DNA of 64,000 nucleotides from the NCBI GenBank assembly GCA_024699495.1, contig JAILPK010000037.1, forward strand, positions 1-64,000, read 5' to 3'. The translations under genes and the position numbers were made by a program. Each line of letters starts with the position of its first letter. Positions within the stretch are counted from its first letter, which is position 1. This stretch comes from Bacteroidaceae bacterium. GTDB lineage: Bacteria > Bacteroidota > Bacteroidia > Bacteroidales > Bacteroidaceae. Of the stretch, positions 1 through 9,357 are shown one piece after another. The notes beneath the pieces were generated by a model. That model ran no database searches, had not been told where the DNA came from, and worked only from the letters and a program-made list of their open reading frames with translations.

Positions 1-920
1 TGAGCACCCACTTTCAGGCCACCGCTTGCATAGGTATCTTTTTCAGTCCAATCGGTCTGATAATTGCCTGCAGTAAAAGAGACGGAAGCATTTGCCATAC
101 TACCTTCGCTACCGGTCTTTGCAGGGAAGGCAACTGTTTTGTCGCCCACATAGAAATAAGGAAGATTTTCAGTATCCTTGCCATCCTGACGATAGAACGC
201 CTGACCACGAACTGCATAGTAGCCTGCAGGGGCATCAGAAACAGTCTGACAGAAATCAAATGCAGCATGGTAGGACTCCACGCAGAAGTTAGTGTTGTCA
301 CCAGAATTAGCTTTGTTCTCTGTACCGGGGAAAGTCCAGACCCAACTGTCAAAATTCAACTTATAACGGCCGAATTCAGGATTCTTCAGCAAGAATGTGG
401 CATCTACAGGGTTTGCTTCTGTAGCAGCAGCCATTGCATCCAAACGGTCTTGCTTGGTCACAAGGACCCACTGGGCATTGTCGCCGGTCTCAGTGTTAAA
501 CACAACAGTTGTACCAGTGCCAGAATAGGAGAGGTTGTTGGTTCCGTTTTGAATATAGTACGCTTTTACGCCATCTCCACGAGATGCTGCAGTAAAGGTG
601 AAATAAGTAGCGCTCTCACCATCCATAAATCCGTTGTCACCGAGATAGCCAGGACCTGACGCACTTTTATTCGTACGGGTTTCTGTGTTCTTAATAGCAT
701 ATTTGTCACCTGACAACACAAGTGTCGAGCAGAAACCACCAGCTTCTACCAACGAGGCCTGAGTACCCCAGCTGTTACCGGTACTGAGCCATTTTCCTGT
801 TCCGATATTGTAGAAGTAGAAACTTCCTTCAGCAACATCGTTACCTGTCCACGTCTGAGCATTGACGCCCAGCGAGACCAAAGCCGCAAAAGCGGCCAAG
901 AAGAGTTTAATTTTCTTCAT
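1..920 (-). CDS. Secreted modular protein, N-terminal part (runs off left edge)
   Basis: The reading frame is open from an ATG at 920 to the window edge, about 306 codons, so the C-terminus is missing. It starts with a signal peptide (MKKIKLFLAAFAA, cleavage probably after NAQ), followed by a module with YNIGTGKWLSTG and WGTQAS and then a second module with NPVDATFLLKNPEFGRY, DFCQTV and GYYAVRGQAFYRQDG. It is a close paralogue of the full-length protein at 1362-4781, roughly 85-90% identical by eye, and similar modules occur in the phosphoesterases at 24268-26439 and 39333-41462. I see no catalytic motif in the visible part. Function is unknown; an extracellular binding or surface role is an inference. 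Confidence 0.85.
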   Translation of the reverse strand, partial: MKKIKLFLAAFAALVSLGVNAQTWTGNDVAEGSFYFYNIGTGKWLSTGNSWGTQASLVEAGGFCSTLVLSGDKYAIKNTETRTNKSASGPGYLGDNGFMDGESATYFTFTAASRGDGVKAYYIQNGTNNLSYSGTGTTVVFNTETGDNAQWVLVTKQDRLDAMAAATEANPVDATFLLKNPEFGRYKLNFDSWVWTFPGTENKANSGDNTNFCVESYHAAFDFCQTVSDAPAGYYAVRGQAFYRQDGKDTENLPYFYVGDKTVAFPAKTGSEGSMANASVSFTAGNYQTDWTEKDTYASGGLKVGA

Positions 921-1004
921 GATTAGTTAATAAATTTGTTTATTAGTTGTAGATATACGTTATTAAATATGCGGCTTGACATAAGTCAAGGCTCAAATCG
1001 GCTG

Positions 1005-1037
1005 CAAATTTAAATAAATTGCAAATTCGCAGGCGAG
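1005..1037 (-). promoter_or_regulatory. Probable promoter of the left paralogue, weak -33
   Basis: On the minus strand a TAAATTTG (-7 class TAnnTTTG) lies at 1005-1012, about 85 bases before the ATG. At the place where the intact copy at 4886-4889 has TTTG, this copy has CTCG (1034-1037), so the -33 element appears degraded. Confidence 0.5.
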
Positions 1038-1144
1038 GCGGCAATGTTAATAATGATTAAAAAACTAAAAGCACAGAAAAAATCATACCAAAAGAGCCAA
1101 AACTGAGACCAAATTGACAAAAAAAAGCGTGCTGAAGGCTTCTG

Positions 1145-1204
1145 TTTTCCATTAATAGTTCGCAGATATATAGGATTTCCATCAATAGTTCACAAATATA
1201 TTGG
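1145..1204. repeat. Two 30-base direct repeats
   Basis: Two imperfect tandem units with a 30-base period (CCATtAATAGTT at 1149 and CCATcAATAGTT at 1179, each followed by a similar AGATATATaGGA / AAATATATtGGA tail). A diverged version lies in the matching upstream region of the second paralogue near 4995-5058. The role is unknown; an upstream regulatory role is possible. Confidence 0.5.
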
Positions 1205-1231
1205 AAGCGGGAGAGGTGGGTACCTAACAAA

Positions 1232-1263
1232 ATACCGCACATGCCTGAATGCACGTGCGGTAT
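1232..1263 (-). terminator. Intrinsic terminator after the 1362-4781 gene
   Basis: A perfect 9-base-pair stem (ATACCGCAC / GTGCGGTAT) is followed on the minus strand by ATTTTGTT. It lies 99 bases past the stop codon of the gene at 1362-4781 and before the promoter-distal side of the left paralogue. The rest of 921-1361 holds the upstream region of the left paralogue. Confidence 0.7.
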
Positions 1264-1361
1264 CATGATATTGTGGTGTGTTACATCTGTTTTGAGCTTG
1301 GTTGTGGCATCACATTACCTGATGGCATGGATGCCACATCCATTGCAGCTCTCAGATGTGT

Positions 1362-4300
1362 TTACTTTACGATGTACTTCTTGCCATTGACAATGTTGAC
1401 GCCCTTCTGGAGCTTGCTCAAGCGCTGGCCGGCAGCATTGTAGATAGCGCCTTCCAGGATGTTCAGCTTGCCCTTCTCGATGGTGGCGATGCCTGTGGCG
1501 ATGCCGTCAATCTTGACGGTCACGGTCTTCGTGCCTGCTTCAGGATTCACATCCTTGAAGTAAGCCTGGAAAGCGTTGGCCCAGATATCTCCAGTACCCT
1601 GACTCATTTGAGGTCCGCCATAATAACTTTGGTAGAAACTGTCGTAGTAGTAGTCTCCAAGGCTCAAGGAAACGGGTTTATACCAACCGGTGTAGTTGAA
1701 GTTGGAGCCTTCGACTTCTGCAGATTCAGCAGCAACGATTTTAACGCCCTCGAAGTATTGCTCATTGCTTTGAGCAGTAGCCTTAACGAGGACGGGCACA
1801 TTGGCGGTGATGGAACCGTCGCCTGCGGTGAAGTTGATTTCAGACTCGGTGTCGCTGATCTTTGTCTCAGAGTAGTTGTAAACGGCAGAACCAGTGCCGA
1901 ATGCCTGAGCTACCTGGTTGGCCGTCAGCGAGAAGGGAAGTACTACACTGTTGTAGTCCAGAATGATTTCGCGGGTGATCGTTACGTTAGCCACGGCAAC
2001 ATTCTCGATGGTGTTGTTTTCATTCTCGTCGTAGGCTACGTCTTTGCCCTTGGATGCGTCGGAGAGGAGTTCGGCGTCAGCGATGGACATCCACTGGTAC
2101 TGCGTGCTGGCTTCTGCATTGAAGGTCATGGTTACTTCTGTTTCCTCATCCAGGGTGAAGGGGAGGAAGCGCCACTGCCAACCGAAGCCAGTGTTGTCAT
2201 TTGCATAGGTGTAGCTGTCATCCCAGCTTGCAACGCCATTATCGGTGATACCTCTTGAAGCAGCACCAACATTGGGCAGACTGATTTCAGTCTCTGTAGC
2301 CGTGCAGCTGACAAGGCTTGTGGTACCTGCAGAGGAACGGGCAGCAACCTTGAGTACATAGTTACCAGCAGGCAACGTGCACTTTTTCTCGTACTTGATG
2401 GTCCAACCATTTGCATTGCCCCAACCAGCAGCAGCCTGCTCGTAGTAAGCGTGAGTGGTACCACTCCAGTGCTCGTTGGTGAGATAGTTGGCTGTAGCAG
2501 CCTCGCCGGCAACAGTTGCTGTGGCGGTCCAAGAACCGAAGTCACCAATCAGACCATTGAGGGAGAAGGTGTATTCATCAGTTACCTTATTATACTGTGC
2601 GACGTTCAGGTTCTGAACGGCAGTTGCAGCTTCAGCGGCAGAAGTGGGCTCCTCAGGAACAGCTTCAGCTGCCAGTTCCTCACCGAAGAGGGCTACAGTC
2701 TCAGCACGATAAGCAGCGTACTTGTCGTAGCTGGGAGCAGCAGCAGTAAAGGTGTTGGTAGCTGTCTGCAGAGCTTGGATCTTAGCCAAATAGTTGGCCT
2801 TGGAAGAACCGTCGGGAGCATCTTCAATTGCATTGTTCAAAGCGGTCAGCTCATCGCCTGTTACATTGGGATAATTCATCTTAGCTGCTTCAGCATCTTC
2901 TACGGCCTCATTCCACTGTTCAATATAAATGGAATAGTCGGGTGCGCCATAGTACTTCAAGGTGAAGTTGCGGAAGATGGTCCACTTATCGGTCTCGGTG
3001 TCTGTGTTGTCAATACCGATTTCGATGTCGGAATTTTCTTCGACGATGAACTTCAGGCTCACCTGGCCATTGCCAGCATCGAAGTAGGTCTTGGCTTCTG
3101 CCATAGAGTTCACCACTGAACTTGCTACACCCGGGATGAGGATCTTGTCGTCGCCAGCATAGAAATAGGTGCTGTGGTTACCGGCGCGGTGGAAACCCGT
3201 TACGCCGAACTCCCATGTACCTACATTCAAGCCCAGAGTCTGGTAGAACTTGAAGTTATTGTTGTAGAATTCGCACTCACCGTAGTTGCAGACACCCCAG
3301 CTACCACTGGTCTTTGCGGAACCGTTTTCTACGGCAGTCCAATAGTCGGTATTGGTGCTTACAGAAGCGTTGTCCACCATGACAGCAGTTACATCGATGT
3401 AGCCAGGATCCTCGGGAACTTCAACTTCGCCGATGGCTGAAACGAAAACATAACGGACGGTGTTCACTGCAGAAGTCACTTCATCGGCTGTTGTAGCAGC
3501 AGCGGCCGCGGCATCAGCGGATGAAACGCCGAGTGAAGGATTGATAGCCAATGCAGCAGTCTTAATAGTATTGTAACGGTTATAATTAGCGACGATAGCT
3601 GTTGAAGCATAGGTGCTGACAGCGGTGTTGATGGCAGATGTTGCAGTAGTGTATTCATCTGCTGTGCTGTATTCCTTATTGTACTCTGTTACGACAGCAT
3701 TAATAGCTGTGTAGCATGCAGCAGGTACGCTGCCTTCAACAGCCTGAGCAGCGGAAACAGCGTTGGCCAAAGCCTTTTGATAGGCAGAAAGGTCTGTGAC
3801 AGGACCATAATACTGAATCTGGATGTTGTCCCAAATACACCATAGGGCTGTGTTCGTGTTGAGGTGGGCACCCACTGTTAAGCCGTCAGTGCATGCGAAT
3901 TTTTCACTCCATTCAGTCTGATAGTTGCCTGCAAGAAAGGACGTGGAAGCCAGAGACATGCTATTTTCGGTTCCTGTTAATGCAGGGAATGCAACTGTTT
4001 CGTCGCCCACATAGAAATAAGGAAGATTTTCAGTATCACTGCCATCCTGACGATAGAAAGCCTGACCACGAACTGCATAGTAGCCTGCGGGAGCATCAGC
4101 AACCGTCTGGCAAAAATCAAATGCAGCATGGAATGACTCCACGCAGAAGTTGGTGTTGTCACCGGCATTGTTTTTGTTCTGGGTGCCAGGGAAAGTCCAG
4201 ACCCAACTGTCAAAGTTCAACTTATAGCGGCCGAATTCAGGATTCTTCAGCAAGAAAGTGGCATCTACAGGGTTCGCTTCTGTAGCAGCAGCCATTGCAT

Positions 4301-4781
4301 CCAAACGGTTCTGCTTAGTAACAAGAACCCACTGGGCATTGTCGCCGGTCTCCGTGCTAAACCCAACGGTTGTACCCGTGCCTGTATAGGCAAGATTGTT
4401 GGTTTCGTTCTGAATATAGTACGCTTTTACGCCATCTTCACGAGATGCTGCAGTAAAGGTGAAATAAGTAGCGCTCTCACCATCCATAAATCCGTTGGTG
4501 CCGAGATAACCAGGACCCGCAGTCTTTTTATTTGTGCGAGTTTCTGTGTTCTTGATAGCATATTTGCCATCAGACAGCTCAAGCGTTGAGCAGAAACCAC
4601 CAGCTTCGAGCACGGAAGCCTGGGTTCCCCAGTTGTTACCGGTACTGAGCCATTTACCTGTACCGATATTGTAGAAGTAGAAGCTGCCTTCTGCAACATC
4701 GTTACCCGTCCACGTCTGAGCATTGACGCCCAGCGAGATCATAGCCGCGAAAGCGGCCAAGAAGAGTTTGATTTTCTTCAT
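1362..4781 (-). CDS. Large secreted modular protein with C-terminal sorting-like tail
   Basis: 1139 residues with a signal peptide (1-21, ending NAQ). The order seen is: module A, residues about 22-150 (YNIGTGKWLSTGNNWGTQA); module B, about 165-325 (NPVDATFLLKNPEFGRY, PAGYYAVRGQAFYR, ending WDNIQIQYYG); an Ala-rich helical stretch, about 330-440, like FIVAR linkers; a second B-like beta domain, about 466-615 (ending KWTIFRNFTLKYYG); another helical linker; a third beta-rich domain, about 705-915; and a C-terminal domain, about 930-1139, with LPFSLTANQVAQAFG. It ends in AAGQRLSKLQKG and NGKKYIVK, like C-terminal tails of many Bacteroidales exported proteins. No catalytic motif is recognised. 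Cell-surface or extracellular location is inferred. It has its own promoter at 4857-4889. Confidence 0.9.
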   Translation of the reverse strand: MKKIKLFLAAFAAMISLGVNAQTWTGNDVAEGSFYFYNIGTGKWLSTGNNWGTQASVLEAGGFCSTLELSDGKYAIKNTETRTNKKTAGPGYLGTNGFMDGESATYFTFTAASREDGVKAYYIQNETNNLAYTGTGTTVGFSTETGDNAQWVLVTKQNRLDAMAAATEANPVDATFLLKNPEFGRYKLNFDSWVWTFPGTQNKNNAGDNTNFCVESFHAAFDFCQTVADAPAGYYAVRGQAFYRQDGSDTENLPYFYVGDETVAFPALTGTENSMSLASTSFLAGNYQTEWSEKFACTDGLTVGAHLNTNTALWCIWDNIQIQYYGPVTDLSAYQKALANAVSAAQAVEGSVPAACYTAINAVVTEYNKEYSTADEYTTATSAINTAVSTYASTAIVANYNRYNTIKTAALAINPSLGVSSADAAAAAATTADEVTSAVNTVRYVFVSAIGEVEVPEDPGYIDVTAVMVDNASVSTNTDYWTAVENGSAKTSGSWGVCNYGECEFYNNNFKFYQTLGLNVGTWEFGVTGFHRAGNHSTYFYAGDDKILIPGVASSVVNSMAEAKTYFDAGNGQVSLKFIVEENSDIEIGIDNTDTETDKWTIFRNFTLKYYGAPDYSIYIEQWNEAVEDAEAAKMNYPNVTGDELTALNNAIEDAPDGSSKANYLAKIQALQTATNTFTAAAPSYDKYAAYRAETVALFGEELAAEAVPEEPTSAAEAATAVQNLNVAQYNKVTDEYTFSLNGLIGDFGSWTATATVAGEAATANYLTNEHWSGTTHAYYEQAAAGWGNANGWTIKYEKKCTLPAGNYVLKVAARSSAGTTSLVSCTATETEISLPNVGAASRGITDNGVASWDDSYTYANDNTGFGWQWRFLPFTLDEETEVTMTFNAEASTQYQWMSIADAELLSDASKGKDVAYDENENNTIENVAVANVTITREIILDYNSVVLPFSLTANQVAQAFGTGSAVYNYSETKISDTESEINFTAGDGSITANVPVLVKATAQSNEQYFEGVKIVAAESAEVEGSNFNYTGWYKPVSLSLGDYYYDSFYQSYYGGPQMSQGTGDIWANAFQAYFKDVNPEAGTKTVTVKIDGIATGIATIEKGKLNILEGAIYNAAGQRLSKLQKGVNIVNGKKYIVK

Positions 4782-5062
4782 AATGAGTTAATAATTATGT
4801 TAATAAGTTGATTTATATGTAATTAAAAATGTGACCTGATATGGCTCAAATCGTGGCAAATATAAATAATTTTACAATTCGTAGGCAAAGCAACTGCGTT
4901 AATAATCTTTAACAAAGCTAAAAGTTGAAGAATAACCATGCCAAAAGGACCAAAAGTGAAGCCAAATTGACAAGAAAAACGGGCTGAACGCTTCTGTTTC
5001 CGACTAATCGCTAACCAATATTCAGGAATTTCTATTTATTGTTCAGAAATATAGAGGAAGTG
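3865..5062. repeat. Tandem duplication, right copy
   Basis: Partner of the 1-1210 copy. It covers codons 1 to about 305 of the 1362-4781 gene and its upstream region. The similarity is strongest in coding sequence, which suggests selection on the encoded N-terminal modules. Confidence 0.75.
4857..4889 (-). promoter_or_regulatory. Bacteroidetes-type promoter for the 1362-4781 gene
   Basis: Minus strand TTTG (4886-4889), 21 bases, then TATATTTG (4857-4864), matching the TTTG / TAnnTTTG consensus. The predicted leader is about 70 bases and A/T rich, with no Shine-Dalgarno sequence. Confidence 0.75.
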
Positions 5063-5082
5063 GCATTGGTGTGGCGAAGAAA

Positions 5083-5113
5083 GAAAGGGCGGCCCGTCGC
5101 GGGTCGCCCTTTC
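5083..5113 (-). terminator. Terminator of the ribosomal protein superoperon
   Basis: A 14-base-pair stem (GAAAGGGCGGCCCG / CGGGTCGCCCTTTC, one G-U type pair) with a 3-base loop is followed on the minus strand by CTTTCTTTC. It sits 22 bases past the rplQ stop. Confidence 0.85.
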
Positions 5114-5134
5114 TCTTGGTATCGTAAATCAGAA

Positions 5135-5650
5135 TTATTCAGCAGTGGTGTCGGCAGGAGCCTCTGCAGGGGCTTCGGCGGGTGCTTCGGTGGCTACTGC
5201 CTCGGTTGCAGCTGCCTCGGCGGCAGGTGCGGCAGCAGACTTGCGGCTGCGGCGTGTGCGCTTGGCAGTCTTCGGGGTCTTTGCCATGTTCTCGTCGTAG
5301 TCAACGAGTTCGATGAAGCACATGGGGGCCATATCACCCTGGCGGAAGCCGGTCTTGATGATGCGGGTGTAGCCACCTGGGCGGTCGGCGATCTTGGCGG
5401 CGATCTCCTGGAAGAGTTCCGTTACGGCGGACTTGTCCTGGAGGTAGCGGAAGACCACGCGGCGTGAGTTGGTGGTGTCCTGCTTGGACTTGGTGATGAG
5501 GGGCTCTACGTATTTCTTGAGAGCCTTGGCCTTGGGGACGGTCGTAGTGATTCTTTTGTGCATGATCAGGGATACAGCCATGTTGCTGAGCATGGATGCC
5601 CTGTGGGGTGCAGTACGACCGAGGTGGTTGAATTTCTTGTTATGTCTCAT
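5135..5650 (-). CDS. rplQ: Ribosomal protein bL17
   Basis: 171 residues. The N-terminal 115 residues match bL17 ([17 protein letters not shown], then [15 protein letters not shown]), which sits near the peptide exit tunnel of the 50S subunit. An extra 50-residue Ala/Glu/Pro-rich tail ([14 protein letters not shown] at the end) makes it longer than the roughly 120-residue enterobacterial protein; such extensions are usual in Bacteroidetes. Last gene of the superoperon, 39 bases after rpoA, followed directly by a strong terminator. Confidence 0.98.
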   Translation of the reverse strand: MRHNKKFNHLGRTAPHRASMLSNMAVSLIMHKRITTTVPKAKALKKYVEPLITKSKQDTTNSRRVVFRYLQDKSAVTELFQEIAAKIADRPGGYTRIIKTGFRQGDMAPMCFIELVDYDENMAKTPKTAKRTRRSRKSAAAPAAEAAATEAVATEAPAEAPAEAPADTTAE

Positions 5651-5689
5651 TGTGACAGTCTTTCTTTGGGACAGGAAGTAGCGTGACTG

Positions 5690-6682
5690 CTACTCTCTGT
5701 CGAGTTTATACTTTGAAATATCGGTTCCAAACGACAGATTCAGACTCTCGAGCAAATCATCAAGCTCAGTGAGCGATTTCTTACCGAAGTTGCGGAACTT
5801 GAGGAGGTCGGTCTTGTTGAACTGTACGAGGTCGCCGAGGGTCTCTACGTCGGCAGCCTTCAAGCAGTTGAGAGCGCGGACGGAGAGGTCCATATCGACG
5901 AGCTTGGTCTTCAGGAGCTGACGCATGTGCAGCACCTCCTCATCGAACTCTTCGTTGCCGTCGGAATCGGAATTCTCGAGTGTTATCTTCTCGTCGGAGA
6001 AGAGCATGAAGTGGAAGATGAGGATTTTTGCAGCCTCCTTGAGGGCATCCTTCGGGTGGATGGAGCCGTCGGTGGTAATTTCAAGCACGAGTTTTTCGTA
6101 GTCGGTCTTCTGCTCTACGCGGAAGTTCTCTACGGCGTACTTGACATTGCGAATGGGAGTGTAAATTGAATCAATAGGAATCACATTGACATCTGAGCAG
6201 AACTCGCGATTCTCCTCACTGGGGACGTATCCGCGGCCCTTGTTGATGGAGATTTCGATCTGCATCGTTGCTTTGACATCTAAATGACAAATAACTAATT
6301 CAGGGTTTAACACTTCAAATCCAGTCAGATACTTGTTGAAGTCGCCTGCCTTGAACTCTGTAGCGTTCTCAACAGTGACTGTCACTTTCTCGTTCTCGAA
6401 TTCTTCGACCACCTGCTTGAAGCGCACTTGTTTCAAGTTGAGGATGATGTTGGTCACGTCCTCCTTCACACCTGGTACCGATGCGAACTCGTGTTCTACG
6501 CCACTGATACGTATGGTATTGATGGCATAACCTTCGAGGGAAGATAGCAGAATGCGGCGAAGAGCATTACCTACAGTAATACCGAAGCCGGGCTCCAACG
6601 GACGAAATTCGAACTTGCCGTATTTGTCGTCGGCCTCCACCATTAACACCTTATCAGGCTTTTGAAATGCTAAAATCGCCAT
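5690..6682 (-). CDS. rpoA: RNA polymerase subunit alpha
   Basis: 330 residues, the usual length. The N-terminal dimerisation domain ([20 protein letters not shown]) is followed by the C-terminal DNA- and activator-binding domain from about residue 255 ([31 protein letters not shown]). It scaffolds assembly of beta and beta-prime, which are not encoded in this window. It lies 9 bases downstream of rpsD, in the conserved rpsM-rpsK-rpsD-rpoA-rplQ alpha segment. The start at 6682 is preceded by an A-rich leader without a Shine-Dalgarno sequence. Confidence 0.99.
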   Translation of the reverse strand: MAILAFQKPDKVLMVEADDKYGKFEFRPLEPGFGITVGNALRRILLSSLEGYAINTIRISGVEHEFASVPGVKEDVTNIILNLKQVRFKQVVEEFENEKVTVTVENATEFKAGDFNKYLTGFEVLNPELVICHLDVKATMQIEISINKGRGYVPSEENREFCSDVNVIPIDSIYTPIRNVKYAVENFRVEQKTDYEKLVLEITTDGSIHPKDALKEAAKILIFHFMLFSDEKITLENSDSDGNEEFDEEVLHMRQLLKTKLVDMDLSVRALNCLKAADVETLGDLVQFNKTDLLKFRNFGKKSLTELDDLLESLNLSFGTDISKYKLDRE

Positions 6683-6691
6683 TCTTAATTA

Positions 6692-7297
6692 TTATTTAGA
6701 GTAAAGTTCAACGATGAGTTGCTCCTTGATTGTCTCAGGGATGTCTGCGCGCTCGGGCTTGTGGAGGTACTTGCCTGCCTTGAGGTTCTCGTCCCACTCC
6801 AGCCAGGGGTATTTGCTGTGGTTGAAGCCGGCGAGTGAGGCAGCGATGACCTCGAGAGACTTGGCCTTCTCGCGAACGCCGATGACCTGTCCGGGCTTTA
6901 CGGCGTAAGAGGGTATGCCAACTACCTTGCCGTCAACGACGATGTGACGGTGGTTGACGAGCTGGCGTGCAGCTGCGCGTGTGGGTGCGATGCCGAGACG
7001 GAAGACGATGTTGTCGAGGCGGCTCTCGAGCATCTGGAGCAGGATTTCACCGGTGATGCCACTGGTGCGAGCTGCCTTCTCGAACATGTTGCGGAACTGC
7101 TTCTCGAGCACGCCGTAGGTATATTTAGCCTTCTGCTTCTCTGCGAGCATGATGCCATACTCGGAAGTCTTGCGACGGCGGTTGTTACCATGCTGTCCGG
7201 GAGGATAATTGCGCTTTGCCAATGCCTTGTCCGGGCCGAAGATTGCCTCGCCGAAGCGGCGGGCAATACGAGTTTTTGGACCTGTATATCTTGCCAT
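6692..7297 (-). CDS. rpsD: Ribosomal protein uS4
   Basis: 201 residues, a primary 16S rRNA binder that nucleates the 30S body. It opens with [17 protein letters not shown] and contains the S4 RNA-binding motif ([27 protein letters not shown]). The N-terminal region has no cysteines, so this is the zinc-independent form. In other bacteria uS4 represses its own operon by binding the leader; I cannot see such a site clearly here. Confidence 0.99.
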   Translation of the reverse strand: MARYTGPKTRIARRFGEAIFGPDKALAKRNYPPGQHGNNRRRKTSEYGIMLAEKQKAKYTYGVLEKQFRNMFEKAARTSGITGEILLQMLESRLDNIVFRLGIAPTRAAARQLVNHRHIVVDGKVVGIPSYAVKPGQVIGVREKAKSLEVIAASLAGFNHSKYPWLEWDENLKAGKYLHKPERADIPETIKEQLIVELYSK

Positions 7298-7354
7298 TGA
7301 TTATAAATTTATTCGTAATTACGATATAACGTTATCTGGATATAACGCTAATGA

Positions 7355-7744
7355 TTAGACTCTGCGACGCTTCGGTGGGCGGCATCCGTTGTGTGGAAGC
7401 GGAGTGACGTCGATGATCTCGGTGACCTCAATGCCGGCTCCATGCACTGTGCGGATAGCGGACTCACGTCCGTTGCCGGGACCCTTGACATAAGCCTTGA
7501 CCTTGCGCAGGCCGAGGTCGTATGCTACTTTGGCGCAGTCCTGTGCGGCCATCTGTGCGGCATATGGGGTGTTCTTCTTGGAACCGCGGAAGCCCATCTT
7601 GCCTGCACTGGACCAGGAGATGATCTGCCCCTCGCTGTTTGCAAGCGCCACGATGACATTGTTGAACGAGCTGTGCACGTGCAACTGGCCGAGTGCATCG
7701 ACCTTGACGTTTCTTTTCTTAGCTGCTGCTTGTTTCTTTGCCAT
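7355..7744 (-). CDS. rpsK: Ribosomal protein uS11
   Basis: 129 residues. Contains [24 protein letters not shown] and the C-terminal [15 protein letters not shown] signature. It contributes to the 30S platform and the Shine-Dalgarno cleft. It lies 9 bases after rpsM and 57 bases before rpsD within the alpha segment. Confidence 0.99.
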   Translation of the reverse strand: MAKKQAAAKKRNVKVDALGQLHVHSSFNNVIVALANSEGQIISWSSAGKMGFRGSKKNTPYAAQMAAQDCAKVAYDLGLRKVKAYVKGPGNGRESAIRTVHGAGIEVTEIIDVTPLPHNGCRPPKRRRV

Positions 7745-7753
7745 ATCTATCGA

Positions 7754-8134
7754 TTATTTAGTTGCCTTTTTCTTGTTTGCAACGGTCTTCTTCTTGCCCT
7801 TGCGTGTGCGGGCATTGTTCTTAGTGCTCTGACCGCGGACGGGAAGACCGAGACGATGACGGACTCCACGGTAGCAGCCGATATCCATCAAACGCTTGAT
7901 GTTCATAGCGATTTCGGAACGGAGGTCACCCTCCACCTTGTATTCAGCCGCAATGACCTCGCGGATGCGGGCGGCCTGGTCGTCTGTCCAGTCCTTGACC
8001 TTGATGTCCTTATCGACACCGGCCTTCTCGAGGATCTTTGCGGAACTACTGCGACCGATGCCATAGACATAGGTCAAAGCGATTTCGCCTCGCTTGTTCT
8101 GAGGCAAATCGACACCAACAATTCTTATTGCCAT
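7754..8134 (-). CDS. rpsM: Ribosomal protein uS13
   Basis: 126 residues. It starts [19 protein letters not shown], has the helix-two-turn-helix region ([15 protein letters not shown]) and ends in a lysine-rich tail that reaches toward the P-site tRNA. It sits at the head of the 30S subunit with uS19. It follows rpmJ by 28 bases in the standard infA-rpmJ-rpsM order. Confidence 0.99.
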   Translation of the reverse strand: MAIRIVGVDLPQNKRGEIALTYVYGIGRSSSAKILEKAGVDKDIKVKDWTDDQAARIREVIAAEYKVEGDLRSEIAMNIKRLMDIGCYRGVRHRLGLPVRGQSTKNNARTRKGKKKTVANKKKATK

Positions 8135-8162
8135 ATCTTGATTTTACGATTTACGATTTACC

Positions 8163-8279
8163 TTACCCCTGACGCATCTTGTACTTGGGGTTCTTCTTGT
8201 TAATCACATACAGGCGACCCTTCCGGCGGACGATCTTGCACTCGGGGGTACGCTTCTTGATAGATGCTCTTGTTTTCAT
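8163..8279 (-). CDS. rpmJ: Ribosomal protein bL36, zinc-free form
   Basis: 38 residues, read directly from the sequence: [19 protein letters not shown] at the start and NPKYKMRQG at the end. Of the four usual zinc ligands only one cysteine (Cys14) remains, so this is the zinc-independent variant common in Bacteroidetes. It binds 23S rRNA near the L7/L12 stalk base. It lies between infA and rpsM, 15 bases after the infA stop. Confidence 0.97.
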   Translation of the reverse strand: MKTRASIKKRTPECKIVRRKGRLYVINKKNPKYKMRQG

Positions 8280-8294
8280 ATATTTGTTCTTTTC

Positions 8295-8513
8295 TTATTT
8301 ATAGCGGAAAACGATACGTCCCTTGGTGAGGTCGTATGGACTCATCTCCACCTTGACCTTGTCCCCGGGAAGGATTTTGATATAGTGCATTCTCATCTTG
8401 CCGGAGATGTGGGCTGTGATCTGATGGCCGTTCTCCAACTCCACGCGGAACATGGCGTTGGACAGCGCCTCCATGATTTGTCCGTCTTGCTCTATAGCGG
8501 ATTGCTTTGCCAT
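8295..8513 (-). CDS. infA: Translation initiation factor IF-1
   Basis: 72 residues, the standard length. A single OB-fold domain: [46 protein letters not shown]. It occupies the ribosomal A site during initiation with IF-2 and IF-3. It lies 23 bases after map, in the order secY-map-infA-rpmJ. Confidence 0.99.
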   Translation of the reverse strand: MAKQSAIEQDGQIMEALSNAMFRVELENGHQITAHISGKMRMHYIKILPGDKVKVEMSPYDLTKGRIVFRYK

Positions 8514-8536
8514 TCTTGTAGATTTTATCTGGTCTG

Positions 8537-9334
8537 TTATTGTCTTGCTGCTTCTATCCGCTCGACCTCTTCGAAGGAGGAGAGGATGTCTGCCTTGCCA
8601 TGATGTATGGCGATGGTGTGCTCGAAGTGGGCTGCCAGGCGGCCGTCGCGGGTCTTTATGGTCCAGCGGTCGGGCATCATGTATATCTCATGGCTGCCCT
8701 CGGTGATCATCGGCTCGATGGCGATGCACAGGCCGTTGCGCAACTGCTTTCCCTGGCCTCGTCTCCCATAGTTGGGTACCTGGGGGTCCTCGTGCATATC
8801 GCGCCCGATGCCGTGGCCTACGAACTCGCGGACTACTCCGTAGCCCTGGGCTTCGCAATGGTTCTGTACGGCATAGCCGATATCTCCGATGCGGTGGCCT
8901 GCGATGGCTTCCGCGATGCCTTTGTAGAGGGACTCCTTGGTGGTGCGGAGGAGGTTCTTTGCCTCAGGGCTGACCTCGCCGACCATGAAGGTGTAGCAGG
9001 AGTCACCGTTATACCCGTTGAGGAGGGTGCCGCAGTCAACAGAGATGATGTCGCCGTCCTTGAGTATTTCGCTCTCGCTCGGTACCCCGTGGACCACTGT
9101 GTCGTTGACCGATGTGCAGACGCTTCCGGGGAAGGGCCCGCCGTAGGGGTTTGGGAAGCCCTTGAATGTGGGCTCGGCCCCGTGGTCACGGATACAGGTC
9201 TCTGCGACTCTGTCTATCTCGGCAGTGGAAATGCCCGGGCGTATGATTCTGGCTATTTCGGCCAGGGTGGTCGCTACCAGCTGATTGGCGGCCCGGAGCA
9301 ATTCTATCTCATCCTCTGTCTTCAGGTATATCAT
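8537..9334 (-). CDS. map: Methionine aminopeptidase, type I
   Basis: 265 residues, the compact type I form. It removes the initiator methionine from nascent proteins in the cytoplasm. The five metal ligands are visible in their motifs: the two aspartates in [17 protein letters not shown], the histidine in [12 protein letters not shown], and glutamates in AIEPMI and HFEHTIAI. It lies 23 bases after secY. A long open frame on the opposite strand (8540-9361) is a shadow. Confidence 0.98.
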   Translation of the reverse strand: MIYLKTEDEIELLRAANQLVATTLAEIARIIRPGISTAEIDRVAETCIRDHGAEPTFKGFPNPYGGPFPGSVCTSVNDTVVHGVPSESEILKDGDIISVDCGTLLNGYNGDSCYTFMVGEVSPEAKNLLRTTKESLYKGIAEAIAGHRIGDIGYAVQNHCEAQGYGVVREFVGHGIGRDMHEDPQVPNYGRRGQGKQLRNGLCIAIEPMITEGSHEIYMMPDRWTIKTRDGRLAAHFEHTIAIHHGKADILSSFEEVERIEAARQ

Positions 9335-9357
9335 GGCAGAAATAGCATGACCGAGAT

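Larger units (their letters stand above)
1..1210. repeat. Tandem duplication, left copy
   Basis: Positions 1-1210 correspond to about 3865-5062. They cover the first 300 codons of two neighbouring paralogues plus about 290 bases upstream. The coding part is very similar with a 3-base length difference. The upstream parts still align through shared stretches such as ATGGCTCAAATC-like, AAATTGACAA and GCTTCTGTTT, but have diverged. This looks like an older gene duplication rather than an assembly artefact. Confidence 0.75.

Noticed and set aside
5135-5290. rplQ tail as a frameshifted end
   Set aside because: The Ala/Glu/Pro-rich extension is in frame, ends at a stop just before the terminator, and such tails occur in the phylum.
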